From Rugalucina vietnamica (lineage: Eukaryota > Mollusca > Bivalvia > Lucinida > Lucinidae), in NCBI GenBank assembly GCA_964017185.1, contig OZ024884.1:16630548-16694547 (forward strand): 64,000 nucleotides of DNA, in the 5' to 3' direction. Position numbers and translations under genes: made by a program. Of the stretch, positions 34,308-46,200 are shown in pieces. Each line of letters begins with the position of its first letter. Positions within the stretch are counted from its first letter, which is position 1. A model generated the notes under the pieces. The model saw nothing but the letters and a program-made list of their open reading frames with translations. It was not told where the DNA came from and ran no database searches.

Positions 34308-35172
34308 TTTTACACTGCCATTTTCATGGTTTTTACATTTTCAGTACATGTATAATTCTGTTTTGTCGTTGTAGACTCACGTCACAGATTTGCCGTTTTA
34401 AACATTAATATTTACATTTCTGGTGCTATGTCTAAATGAAGCTATAGAACTGAAATGCGATTCATAGTTCCATGAACAACGTTGTGTCTCGCGACAACAC
34501 GTGATCAAACGTGACGTCATAAAAAACATGGCTCTCACCAATGTAATTGGGCGTTGTAAACGTCATGACGCCATCGATGTCTTTCCGCTGTTTGAACACA
34601 CGCTGTGTGTTGATTCTCTATTTGCTTGAACACACGCTGTGTGTTAATTCTCTGTTTGCTTGTAAATGTGGTCGCCTTGATAATTTTTCAACAAGCGATA
34701 GAGAGAAATGTATGTAAATGAACATGTAAGCAATGTGTTTAATTCTTCTGATGTTCATGGATCTATGAACCACAGTGGGTCGCTAGCAAAGCTTACGTGA
34801 ACCCCTTTGGGTTTCATTCACTTTGCACGCGACCCATTGAGGTTCATAGTTCCATGAACATCAGAAAAATGAAATTCATTTCTTAACACGCCTGTTCCTA
34901 TCGGTCAATTAAATGCATTCATTTCATGGACGGTTCATTTTTGTAATGGTAAATTTGTGAGTCGAGTCTACCATCATAAAACAGAATTATAAAGAGCCTT
35001 TGTGGTCAACGCATTTCTTGTTTTGTAGGGCTGAAAATTTTACACTGCCATTTTCATGGTTTTTACATTTTCAGTACATGTATAATTCTGTTTTGTCGTT
35101 GTAGACTCACGTCACAGATTTGCCGTTTTAAACATTAATATTTACATTTCTGGTGCTATGTCTAAATGAAGC
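34308..35172. mobile_element. A-B-A composite: 590-bp repeat between two ~133-bp direct repeats
   Basis: Segment A (TTTTACACTGCCATTTTCATGG to GCTATGTCTAAATGAAG) occurs at 34308-34441 and 35037-35172. Segment B, 34437-35028, lies between them and is almost identical to 41583-42177. The end of B (GTGAGTCGAGTCTACCATCAT) is an inverted relative of the middle of A (GTTGTAGACTCACGTCAC). B also contains a large internal palindrome around GTTCATAGTTCCATGAACATCAG. Noncoding. Confidence 0.8.
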
Positions 35173-35824
35173 AGTCGGGATGCGTAGCCAAGGCGCAATG
35201 ATATAATCAAAATCGTAGCAACCAAAAACGTTCGAAAATTAAGCCATGCACTTTGAACCGAGAGACAGTGCCTTAAGTAATTCCGTTCGTGTGTACCAAA
35301 GACGAACCTGATTTTCATCAAACACGCAGCCCATTTTAAGCAATGCTAAATCCGCCCTGTGAAGCTGCTTTGTTGTCATGACAGTTTGTCGGCGCATCGA
35401 TTTAGGGGATTTTCCTTCGCGAGTCAACTGTTGAAAATGTCAGTCGTGTTAAATCGTTTATTTAACGAGTATTTGATTTTCTCCCGTGTGGAGACCCATA
35501 TTTTCTGAAAATTTAATCTTTTGTGAGAATATTGATGTATGAATCACGATATGATCGGTGTGAACAAATTTTTGTTCTAAAAAAGAAAATTGGTACTGAC
35601 GATGAGAATGGCGTTTATGCCCCGAAATTAGGCTCAAATTGGTTGAACTTTTATGAAAAAAAGTCAGCATAATCGCTATTAATCCGTCAAATACGGTTCT
35701 TTTCAACCGATGCTATATAAAACATTGTCACTTTCATTCAGATTTCAATTTTATCGAGAAATATTTGAGAAAAGGAAAGCCGAAATTGGAAATTGTCGCT
35801 GTTTGATACTATTTTTAGAACACA
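35173..35824. other. stretch without recognised gene or repeat
   Basis: AT-rich sequence with only short open frames (minus 35239-35427 and 35458-35706, 62 and 82 codons) that match no family I recognise and lack splice context. Confidence 0.4.
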
Positions 35825-36121
35825 AGTAAAAGGGTAACTGGTCATTTCGGCCCATAACCATTTCGGCCCATGACAATATCGGCCCATAACCATTTCGGCC
35901 CATAACCATTTCGGCCCATAAATTATTACCATTGCCTTAAATGGAATGTTTTACTCAAATAACTTATTCTAGATAAGTTTTAATATACACCTGGTTACAA
36001 ACATGGCTTAAAAAGCATGTTTTTTGAATAAGAAAAAAAAAACAGTATTAATAATTCTAAAGTTTAAAATCGTCCTACTATTTCGTTGTTTTACGATGTA
36101 CATGTCAACGATAATTCATGT

Positions 36122-36176
36122 TCTGAATAGTTTCTGAATAGTTTACTGGTGACACGCCAAATGACATTATTTCACC
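36122..36176 (-). mobile_element. 3' end fragment of the LINE at 55785-59080
   Basis: GAATAGTTTACTGGTGACACG and CCAAATGACATTATTTCACC match 55792-55840. On the minus strand the ending repeats ACTATTCAG, suggesting the short tandem 3' tail of CR1/jockey-type LINEs. Confidence 0.7.
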
Positions 36177-36495
36177 AGGGGATCGTTGAAACCTGGTGAA
36201 CACAAGCGTTTCAAATCAAATGTCAACTTCAATCAAAACTGATGTGAATAGTGGCTGTGCATTCAACCGTCCAAAAGTGACATATTTTTCGAAAGAATAG
36301 AAGATAATTTGGATATTTCCTAGAGGTAAGGTCTTATTTTGTTTTATCTTCTTTCTTTTTGTTACATGCTCTCTCATGCATTAATAGTCATCAGGCACGT
36401 GCCAGATAAAGAAGCTACTTTAGAGAAAACCGTTGAGCAAATATAGTTCATTAATCGGAGCAGTTACGAATCATTAAGCACGCTAATCGCCAGTA

Positions 36496-36497
<2 letters not shown>

Positions 36498-36549
<52 letters not shown>
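36498..36549 (+). repeat. (TCTA)n microsatellite
   Basis: About 13 units of TCTA. Confidence 0.92.
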
Positions 36550-37139
36550 TATTTTTTTATTTTTTTTTTCATTTTAGCCTTGGTCCCGATCTATCGTTGG
36601 TGTCGACCAGAATTGGCAGGCTGTCACATGCTTCTGAAATTTTACTTTTAACAATCGCTTTCAATATGTTTAAATATTTATCAAGTACTAAAGACCAACA
36701 AAAACACACCCAAACCCAAGTTGGAATCATTATCTCGAATTGACATTGTTGCCATACCTCCATGAGCCCCACAATCGAAGAGAAAGTCATTTGCAGGCTA
36801 AAAAATCGGACCTATTATTAAATAAAACTTGTAACAAAAACCAAATGCAACAAATCAAAAGTCCCTATCTATAAAAAAATATGGGCCGAAATGGTTATGG
36901 GCCGAAATGGTATGGGCCGAAATGGTTATGGGCCGAAATGGTCATGGGCCGAAATGGTTATGGGCCGAAATGACCCGGAACCAGTAAAAGCTTTGAGGAA
37001 AATATCAATGTTGAAAAAGGTAGCAAAGCTGCTAGAGATTGTCGGTAGATCCTATATAGAGGACAATATGTTGGACTGACACATTTATCATCATTTTCTT
37101 TTTATTTTGTACTGAGTTGATAAATATATCTGACAATTA

Positions 37140-37405
37140 CCTTAGGCAAACATATAAATCCAAGCCTCGGGCCATGGAGGTTCTGATTTAACCTCCATGC
37201 TCAGGCTCAGGAACTGTTTAATGGCTTGTGAGTTGCTCAATGCCACAACTTTTATGGCACTGTCTGTTGTCAATGACCTCAAGGTGATTATGCCCTCTTC
37301 CCTGCGATTCTCTATGTACTTATCATTTTTGGAAATGGTTGAGGGACACCAGAGCATAGATATGCTGAATGCTCACCTAGTAAGCCTAAAGGCTCAGATG
37401 AGGTA
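37140..37405. other. uncertain repeat related to MITE-C
   Basis: Sequence ends in GCTCACCTAGTAAGCCTAAAGGCTCAGATGAG, a degenerate version of the MITE-C end palindrome. The plus frame 37197-37406 (69 codons) lies inside and is not recognised. Confidence 0.35.
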
Positions 37406-37560
37406 AATATGTTCAATAATTGTCACACTATTATGACTGATATTGTCCAGTGTTTCTAGAAATCAAGCTTGTGTCATTTTCTAATACATGTAGTTTGATT
37501 TGTTGTTTTCAGTCTGGTAGTAAACATATGAGGCTGTGTCAAGAATCTCAAATGATCAGC

Positions 37561-37808
37561 CCAGGCCCTGAGGCTATAAAACTTTTTTTCAAGCTCAGCT
37601 TAGGTGAGCATTAAATTTCAACTGCTTATAAATGTTGAAATGGTCAAAAAATGTGGAAAATTCAGGTTCAAAACTCATAGAGAAAAACTAGTAATTTATC
37701 CTGCTAATAAATATTAAAATGCCATGGCATTTTGTTGGCATTTTAACATTTATGAGCAGGATAAATTTTAGTCTCAGCTGAGTTGAGCATGAAAGAAGTT
37801 ATATAACC
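37561..37808. mobile_element. MITE-E copy
   Basis: About 245 bp with inverted ends GAGGCTATAAAACTTTTTTTCAAGCTCAGC and AGTTATATAACCTCGG, and an internal palindrome TTAAAATGCCATGGCATTTTG...GGCATTTTAACATTTATGAGC. Related to 45133-45366 and 60590-60690. Confidence 0.72.
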
Positions 37809-38294
37809 TCGGGCCACCAGTCATACATGTGATGAGTTTAAGATGCATCAGAGATTGTTTCTTTCATTTCATGGAGGCATTTGAAAAACGTATATACTCA
37901 CTATATAGAATGTAGATTTAAGAAAATCATTGGAAGTATCACATGTATAAAGTATTGACGTACACACTACTGATCGAACTGTAATGAGTACTGGGCTCAA
38001 AAATTTACAGAACATTTCCTTATATTCTTCAACTTCATGTATGTAGAAACCTTCTCTGTTTGTAAAACCAGGCTATAAGGTGTTGTGTGAATCTGGCTTG
38101 GTTGTGGAGTCATATACTTTGATGAATTAATATATGCATGAAACTTCTATGGTTTAAACTTTTAATTCTGTACATGTATGTAAACAACATATAACAAGAC
38201 AAACAAAGCATTATAAACAATAATTGCATATTATTCAGAAGGAAAACTTTCTTTGTGTGTAGCTCTGCCTGTGATCAATGTTTTTGACATAAAA

Positions 38295-38460
38295 CATGCG
38301 CAGATCCAGAAAATTTTCTCAGGGGGGTCCAAATTCCCAGAAGGGGTCTGACGGAAAATTTCAACATGGCAAAAACTAATAATCTGGCAATTCTAGGGGG
38401 TGGGTGGGGGGGGGGGGGGGCCGGACCCCCTGTCCACCCTCTGAATACGCCCATGTTAAA
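38295..38460. mobile_element. hAT-type MITE fragment with poly-G
   Basis: Ends GCGCAGATCCAGAAAATTTTCTC and GACCCCCTG...CTGAATACGCCCATG around a poly-G run at 38404-38420. The GCGGATCCAG..TTTT..GGGGGGTCC pattern is common for small hAT-like MITEs; assignment is by memory of that pattern. Confidence 0.4.
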
Positions 38461-38871
38461 TATCGGTCAATTTCTACAACAACGAAGCTCAGCTTTCCAT
38501 ACTTAAACTCATTCGTAAGAAAAGACTTCTGGATTTCTGAGTTGGCAAGAAGTTATAATAAAAACACATTTCCTTTTATTTCTCAAGTCAGCTGTGAGCA
38601 TAAAATAAAAAAAAAAGAAGTGTTTAGGGTAACCTGACCCTACCTAGATTTTTTGGTGAATCCTAATTTTTTTATCTCAATATTTCTAAGAAATTGAGGA
38701 TAACAACAGTATTTATGGCAAATTAATGACTTTTAACAGAAAAAATAATAAGAGAATAAAATAAAATTAATAAATAAATATGCACCTTTATAGTAACCCT
38801 ACCTTGAGTTTTCCAAGATGTTACCCCAAACAAAGCACTTTTTCCAGGCCTTGTTTTATCTCGAGTTCATA

Positions 38872-39050
38872 TATGAGCTGCCAGTTCATATATGAGCTGC
38901 GTCATGAGAGATTCCATTTTTAGCCTAGGTGAAAACAAAGGCGCAGATCAGCTGTGCACTGTGCAGTGATCAGTGGCTTTGTTTCCACTACAGGGATAGT
39001 ACAATTCCTCTTCTTCCTAAATCAATCCAAAACTTCAAGCGTCTAAATTA
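38872..39050 (-). mobile_element. MITE-B fragment
   Basis: ATGAGCTGCGTCATGAGAGATTCC, then AAAACAAAGGCGCAGATCAGC and CTACAGGGATAGTACAATTCC; the far third is missing. The first 19 bases are duplicated just upstream. Confidence 0.65.
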
Positions 39051-39064
39051 AACCATGATACAAT

Positions 39065-39325
39065 ACGAAAACACACCCATGAAGATTTTAGTTGAAAAAT
39101 TTTGTAACTTAAGATGGTTGTTTTTGCTGTAACCTATATTGTGGGTACTACATGTTAGAATGGCCTTGGTGAGGTAGGTCTAACAAGTACCCATAGAAGT
39201 CTAACAAGTATCCATACTCTTTGGATCAAAAATAAGAAAAATAGCCGTTTAAATAGGTACACCCATGCACACTCCAGTTTTACTATATAAAAGTGTGGTA
39301 TAAATTCCAAGGCCATGTTAGCCTT
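39065..39325 (+). mobile_element. MITE-A copy
   Basis: ATACGAAAACACACCCATG, TTGTGGGTACTACATGTTAGAATG, TACTATATAAAAGTGTGG and an eroded end. Confidence 0.7.
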
Positions 39326-39489
39326 TTTCTCCATTGTTTATTTCGCAGTGCAGAATTTTCCTGGGTATTCACATCATGTTGTTGACCATGTCAAGGGATC
39401 ACATCACATTCCTTGCATGCCTCAGACCTCTGAAAGAAAATTGAAATCATGTTTAATAAAGTTGCATGGGTATGTAGTAATTCACCAGC

Positions 39490-39740
39490 CATTTGTATCC
39501 ACAGTCACTATGGTGCCGGGAAATAGCACGGCATCTAACTTAATTTTTATAGAGCTGCTAACAGTCAGACCAGTAAAGTAGTTAAATACGAAAGATACAA
39601 CTACTAGTTCATTTGAATTAATGTGACTGTATCCTGTCATATCTCCGGCACTCATCGGAGGTTATAACCCGGCACATAAGCCTGCTGTGTCCCTATCCCC
39701 CAGTCCCATAGGGGCTGGGGATACAAATGACTGGTGCATA
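39490..39740. mobile_element. MITE-D copy
   Basis: Ends CACCAGCCATTTGTATCCAC and GGGGATACAAATGACTGGTGC; interior CTCCGGCACTCATCGGAGG matches 23820-23850 in type. Confidence 0.72.
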
Positions 39741-39898
39741 ACGCATATATTTTTCCCTAGCCCACAAAAACTGTTTGAACCCTGTTGGAACCCATTGACC
39801 CCACAAATACTGTCAAAAGAGACAGGTTACTTGATGTTCCCAAATATTCTCTAATATTTCCTGTTTTCAGAAGTAAATTATATAAATTAGCATTAACA

Positions 39899-40140
39899 TC
39901 AGGATAACATGTCCGTGTAAAGTATACCCCTTCAAACCCCACTTTTATATATAAAAACTTTAGTATGCAGGGGTATACCTATTTTCTTATTTTTGCTCCA
40001 AAGCATAGATTGTGGGTATTCGTTAGAACCGTCTCTGTGTGGTTCTACGTGCACCCACAATCTCTGTTTTGAGCAAAAATATGACAAATATGAAAAATTT
40101 TCTGGTGATAATTTTAATTTTTTAAAACATAAGAAAAACA
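39899..40140 (-). mobile_element. MITE-A copy
   Basis: CATCAGGATAACATGTCCGTG, CCCACTTTTATATATAAAAAC, GATTGTGGGTATTCGTTAGAACC. The 69-codon minus frame across it is a MITE translation. Confidence 0.78.
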
Positions 40141-40414
40141 TAGTATATAACAGTGCATGCCCACAAGAATAGATTGATTAATACACAGCTTTTCTTCATT
40201 AATACACCTCACTTGTTAATATGTTAAAAAGAAAAAGAAAAAAAAAAAAAAAAAAAAGAAACACAAAACACACACACAAAAGCAATGACAACAAAAACAT
40301 AGAGCTAGAATCACAACAGAAACACTGCCTTAAAAATTACAGAGAAGCTTAGACCAGATTTATTGGGTCCTAATTTCTGCCGATGTTGAATGGTCACACC
40401 AATTTATAAATGCA

Positions 40415-40732
40415 CAATACATTTGTAACCACTGCTCCCCCACCTACAGGGAAGGGCAGGGATTATGCCTTTAAGCTTTCATCGCCCTGCAATTAGCCCC
40501 ACCCCCAGGGGGCAAACTGGAGGTCAAAACTTTGCTCTTTGCCCTGCCCTTCACAGAACAAAATCTCCCTGGGGTAAGGATCCTAATGTCAAACCCCCCT
40601 TCATTTCCCCTGGACTGCAGGGACACTTGAAAAGTAACTGCCCTGCTCTTTAACCCGGCTTTCACCCTTCCTCTCACCCTTCCCCGTAGGTGGGGGGAGG
40701 GGGCAGTGATTACAAATGACTGGTGCAATTAG
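40415..40732. mobile_element. MITE-D relative with GC-rich palindromic ends
   Basis: CATTTGTAACCACTGCTCCCCCACCTAC at the left and GTAGGTGGGGGGAGGGGGCAGTG...ACAAATGACTGGTGC at the right, about 318 bp. Open frames on both strands here (62 and 85 codons) reflect the GC-rich inverted repeat. Confidence 0.7.
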
Positions 40733-40739
40733 GGTTCAG

Positions 40740-41580
40740 CAAACTGCCATTCAGCAAACTGCCAAAGATCTTTTAGAGACCATTGCTGAGGACCATTGTC
40801 ATGACTGTGGATAGAGCTATGCTGTAATAAACATATTTGTGGGTACTTACGAGCAGTGTTAGAGTCTCACATGTCTAAGCTGCTAGGTGTACACCCCATA
40901 CATCTCAGGAAGAGTATCAGAGTATTACATGATCTTCCCCACCCACTCCTCATGTCCATGGAATGATGGTTTGGTAAATCCAGAATTTCATGATGAAATT
41001 TCACCAAAATCAAACTGATTAATTAAATCCTTTCCACAAAATGGAGAAAGATGACAACAAGTATCACACATTTTGATTTACAGAGAAGAACGTGTCATGA
41101 TGTGACTGTTTACACCACAGAAATACTTCAAAAACGACCGCCGACTTTACACATGTGGTGTGACGTAATACGATCTTCTCCAATACACAGAATTAGCCTC
41201 AACACGATCAAATCTATCTTGATGACTTGCGTACGGTCAAATATAATTTCCGAGTGTGAACAATTTTTTGTTCTAATATAATTGGCACCCCCTAAAATTC
41301 ACATTTCAGGGGAATGCCGTGACAGGCAAAAGTGTTTCGTGTCGTTTTCGTTGAAAAAAGTTTGTCATGCGGCGTCTCAGTATAAGACGGCAATATGAAA
41401 TCCCGGAAAAGGCGGATCTAGCTGCACCGTAGAACAGCTATTGTTTTAAGCACAGCAATAAGCGTGTCATTTTGATCGAAATTTCGACCAAAAAGTGGTC
41501 GCCATTTTGTTTCGGATTATTTTGCGTCGAGTAAGGTTTCAAAATAAAATACAATTACCGCTTGCACGCTGGCTGCGTCC
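40740..41580. other. no gene or repeat recognised
   Basis: Plain AT-rich sequence with short frames only. The plus frame 41051-41281 (76 codons) shows no known motif. Confidence 0.4.
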
Positions 41581-41582
41581 TA

Positions 41583-42177
41583 TCTGAAGCTATAGAACTG
41601 AAATGCGATTCATAGTTCCATGAACAACGTTGTGTCTCGCGACAACACGTGATCAAACGTGACGTCATAAAAAACATGGCTCTCGCCAATGTAATTGGGC
41701 GTTGTAAACGTCATGACGCCATCGATGTCTTTCCGCTGTTTGAACACACGCTGTGTGTTGATTCTCTATTTGCTTGAACACACGCTGTGTGTTAATTCTC
41801 TGTTTGCTTGTAAATGTGGTCGCCTTGATAATTTTTCAACAAGCGATAGAGAGAAATGTATGTAAATGAACATGTAAGCAATGTGTTTAATTCTTCTGAT
41901 GTTCATGGATCTATGAACCACAGTGGGTCGCTAGCAAAGCTTACGTGAACCCCTTTGGGTTTCATTCACTTTGCACGCGACCCATTGAGGTTCATAGTTC
42001 CATGAACATCAGAAAAATGAAATTCATTTCTTAACACGCCTGTTCCTATCGGTCAATTAAATGCATTCATTTCATGGACGGTTCATTTTTGTAATGGTAA
42101 ATTTGTGAGTCGAGTCTACCATCATAAAACAGAATTATAAAGAGCCTTTGTGGTCAACGCATTTCTTGTTTTGTAGA
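41583..42177. mobile_element. second copy of the 590-bp repeat (segment B)
   Basis: From TGAAGCTATAGAACTGAAATG to CTTGTTTTGTAG, differing from 34433-35028 by essentially one base that I could find (CTCGCCAAT versus CTCACCAAT). It lacks the A direct repeats. Same orientation, 7.15 kb away. Confidence 0.88.
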
Positions 42178-42720
42178 GAACTTACACTATTTGTTCGCCT
42201 TTTATATTGTCTCACTTAGGCAGATCTAACTACTATCCACTAGGCGTCATGACTTTTCATGAATACCATATTCGTTCCAATAAGCGCACAGTGCGCTAAA
42301 AGTTTCAAAATATCTAAACATGAATGTAAAAAAAAAAAAACAAACAATATTTTCCTCATTAGTGCGCACTACGAACAAAAACAAAACCTAAGTGCTGAAA
42401 TAACCCTGTCAAGATACAAGTATTAATGTGTGATCACTACTTTGTTTTAATGTGACTTATACAACATTAATGTGTAAAAATGATGGTAAATGTCAATACG
42501 CTGTGTGCTTATGCTGGGCTATTGGGAATCGACGTGAGTGTGCGCTTATTGGCTTAGTTGGAGAATGTGCGCTAATTAGAACGAATGTGGTAAACACAAT
42601 ATTTGTTTTGAACAAAATTGTTAAACTCTGTCAATCTTAGTTGCATAATATTAAATTTGTAATTCAAACGTGTCTTCATTGCATGTGTGGAGGCGTAATT
42701 TGGAAGACTGTATATAGTGA

Positions 42721-43216
42721 TCAGGAAAGTTCGCCCTGAACAGCTCCCATAGCCATTGGTCCAACTGTATCTTGACCTTTTTGCACTCGTTCATTAGAGT
42801 CTTTTCTTTCCCACAAAAAGAACATGGCACCAGCTGCAAATGCGATCACAGCCGCGACGATACAAAGACCAAAACTGGCATGGAACTTCAGGTCCATGTA
42901 GTCAAATAGTTGGCCGTTATCTGATTCGCCCACCAGTGAGAATATTCCGGCTAACATCAGGCAACCTACAAAACGAAAAATATGGTTACCGTATTGGTCA
43001 TCATGAATATGTCCATGTAATATATACTCCCTTTAAACCCACTATTATATTAAATCTGGGGTATACAGGGGTATACATATTTGTATTTTTGATCCAAAAC
43101 ATAGAATGTGGGTACTCGTTAGAACCGAGGAGAACCGCCTCGGCGAGGCGGTTCTAACGTGTATCGACAATCAATGTTTTGAGCAAAGCTATTAAAAATA
43201 TTGAACTTATTATTTC

Positions 43217-43251
<35 letters not shown>

Positions 43252-46200
43252 AATCTCTGTACATTGCATGGTTAAGTTTTCGTAAATAGAGGATCTTACA
43301 CGAGTGATCATTTCATATCCTTTCCACTACCAGAGCGTATTTATGCGTTATTGCTGCCAGACACTTTTTGATCGACCCTCACGGCATTGTTAAAGCTAGC
43401 ATGTGCGGTCTTTTTATATATTTCAATTACCCAGTAAGTAGGCTTTATAGTACCAATATGAAGCTTAATTGCAAAGATTATCAAACAAGCGAGTTAGAGG
43501 TCCAGAAAGTTGGGAAAAAACGTGATTTTTCTGTGTTAAAAAGGTCGAGTTTACCCTGTTATCTTTGAATCGCAACCACACACAAACCTGAGATAAAGAT
43601 ACATTCATCTTTATCTCAGCACAAACCAAACAAGTGCGACCAAAGTGCTAGGGCTGAAAAAAGACACAGTAAGAGAGAGAAGAAAGAGAGTCAGAAAGAG
43701 AGGAGAAAGGAGGAAAAAATCGGGAATCAAATCGCAAAAAAAAAAAGAAAAAAAAAAAAAAAAAAAAAAGAAGTCCGTGCGCATCGATTTTTTCACGGTG
43801 ACCCTGAGATAAAGATTCATCTTTATCTCAGGGTGACCTTTCAGTAGTAAAGCCAAAACGGATTACACACTGTTAAGGAGCAGTCTTTCTACTTTAAATA
43901 CCGGCATACGGCGTGTTTCTAAGACTCACAGAAATGGTTTTATGGACGATTAACCAACCCTACCCCCTATTTATGTGCATTTAAGGATATGAAATTTATT
44001 AAACGAGCCTTCGGCGAGTTTAATAAATTTCATATGAAATGACCACTCGTGTAAGATTCGTTTGATCATATGACTTCTTTAATACGATTTTATCGCCTTT
44101 AAAGTGGACATATTTCTAATGAAAATTAGGCTAACATTGTTGTTGCGGACGTCGTGATTGACGTTATGTATTCCCGCAAAAGTGTTAACATGACGTTATC
44201 CACTGGAAATCAGCGACGTCATATGATAAAATTTATTTCGGATAAATATACTAACCAGCCGTGACTCCGCATGACATTCCGGGTTTTAGCAGTCTGTCGT
44301 GATTCTTGAAAACAAAATGTTTCATCAGCCCACAGGAGAGCGCCACAGCAATTAGTGCCATGCCGACTGTTTCCGCAAACCTCGTCCATTGCAGACTGTT
44401 TGGAACTGTATTAGAAAACTTTTTTAGTCTTTGCATGAGACTGAAACCAACAATTTTGGTTTCCGACCAGGTCCGACACAAACCGGCCTGTACAGAAGGC
44501 TGGAAGTTTGAAATTTCGGATTTAGGAAGCACGGCAGCAGAGGAATTGTACTATACGGCTGATCTGCGCCTTTGTTTCCGCATACTGACAATGGCAACTA
44601 CGTTTGCAAACAAACTTCATGAAATTCCAGCACAATTTATATGGTTTTCGTTGCCTGTTGCTGAGGGTCAATTTCTCAAAATCTTACAATATACCTGTAG
44701 GACTTAGGCTGATCAGCCCACTTTTGCAAACTTTTGGCGTGCGTCTCTATGGTAAATATGCCCATCTTCTCTTTTTTTTATGTTTTACTGCTTCCAAAGG
44801 ATCTAGTCCGGGTTTTGATATTTTATCTGTCAGTTTGCGATCATTTGTGTACACATCATAAGCCTTGACAGTTCGGTATGACTCAAATTAAGCAGGCATA
44901 TATAATACAATAATAACTTTTTCGGCATTCATTCCTGGGACCAGTTACTGAAAATTAACTATGTCGTTAGTTAACGATTCGTTTAAATTTCAAACATGAA
45001 TATTACAAATACACTGCCATTTTTTGTTCAACAAAATGTGAGGATTCTCACATTATTTTCAACAAAAACTAACAGTGTACAAACTGAGGGCTTAGCAACA
45101 GCGTTAAGCTAACGAAATTTTGAACAACTGGGCCCGAGGTTATAAAACTTTTTTCGTCCTCAACTCAGCTGAGACTAAAATTTATCCTGCTCCTAAATGT
45201 TAAAATGCCAACAATTGTTGGCATTTTAACATTTATGAGCAAGCTAAATTACCAGTTCTTGAGTTTTGAACCTGAATTTTCCACAACTTTTGACTATTTC
45301 AGCATTTATCAGCAGTGTAAATTTCGTGCTCAGCTGAGCTGAGCTTGAAAAAAGTTTTATAACCTCGAGACCAGGGCCCTGATTCTTAACTTGTGTTTGC
45401 TGCGTTCCTTTTGGAATCGTTTAATTACTAGTAGATCCTATACGAAATACTCCAAGTGAATCAGGGTCAAGTTGTTCTGAAAACTTCGTTATCAGCTGCC
45501 TGGCTAACCTGCACTCCGATACACTTCGTGATCTCGCTCCTCTCCCGTGATATTTTCCCGGTATGGAGAGGTCTAACGGAATATCGATGGAAATATTCCG
45601 TCTAGCTTAATGTTGTCCTTAAGCCCTCAATTTGTTTACCATATATCGACTTCAAAAGCAAATACACTGTTCTTTTTTGTTGAAAAAATGTGAGAATTTT
45701 TCAAATTTATTTCATATAGTCTAAGCATTACCAGAAAACCTATCAAGGGCATTTCAATACAAGATGGTAATATGGTCATGCGACAAAATAGCACCCTCCG
45801 CGCACCTGCTCTCGGCCAATCAAAATCCACACTCAGCCAATGAATATTTATGACATATGTTTTATGCCTGAACCTCTGTATGACCTGTATGTCTGGTTAG
45901 ACCATAGACATGTTAGAGTACTCACTGTAATCGATACTGATACATAGAGGATATTTGCTTTTTTGAGGTGAATACCAAATATATTTCATCGAGTGAGTTG
46001 AAAACATCAGAATTTTCACGAGTGCGCAGCACGAGTGAAAATTTTTATGTTTTCAACTCACGAGATGAAATATATTTGGTATTCACCGAAAAAAAGCAAA
46101 TTTTCTTTTTATTTTATACAATACACGGGCATTTTCCAATTCACAAGGCAGGCGGTGAAAATGCAAAAACCAAAAATTTTTGAAAACACAAATAATTTTG

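Larger units (their letters stand above)
35833..36982. mobile_element. 1.15-kb TIR element with tandem-repeat ends and 8-bp target duplication
   Basis: Flanked by AGTAAAAG at 35825-35832 and 36983-36990. Ends GGTAACTGGTCATTTCGGCC and, inverted, GGTTCCGGGTCATTTCGGCC. Each end consists of five to six tandem copies of a 16-18-bp unit CATTTCGGCCCATAAC, in opposite orientation at the two ends (35843-35928 and 36880-36975). The 8-bp duplication is compatible with hAT or P-like elements. The core holds a LINE 3' fragment, a TCTA microsatellite at 36498-36549 and no transposase. Confidence 0.82.

Noticed and set aside
42452-42640. 62-codon plus-strand frame beside the claudin-like gene
   Set aside because: Cysteine-rich by chance; repeated GCGCTTA phrases, no start context or splice support, and the antisense gene's 3' flank explains the position.
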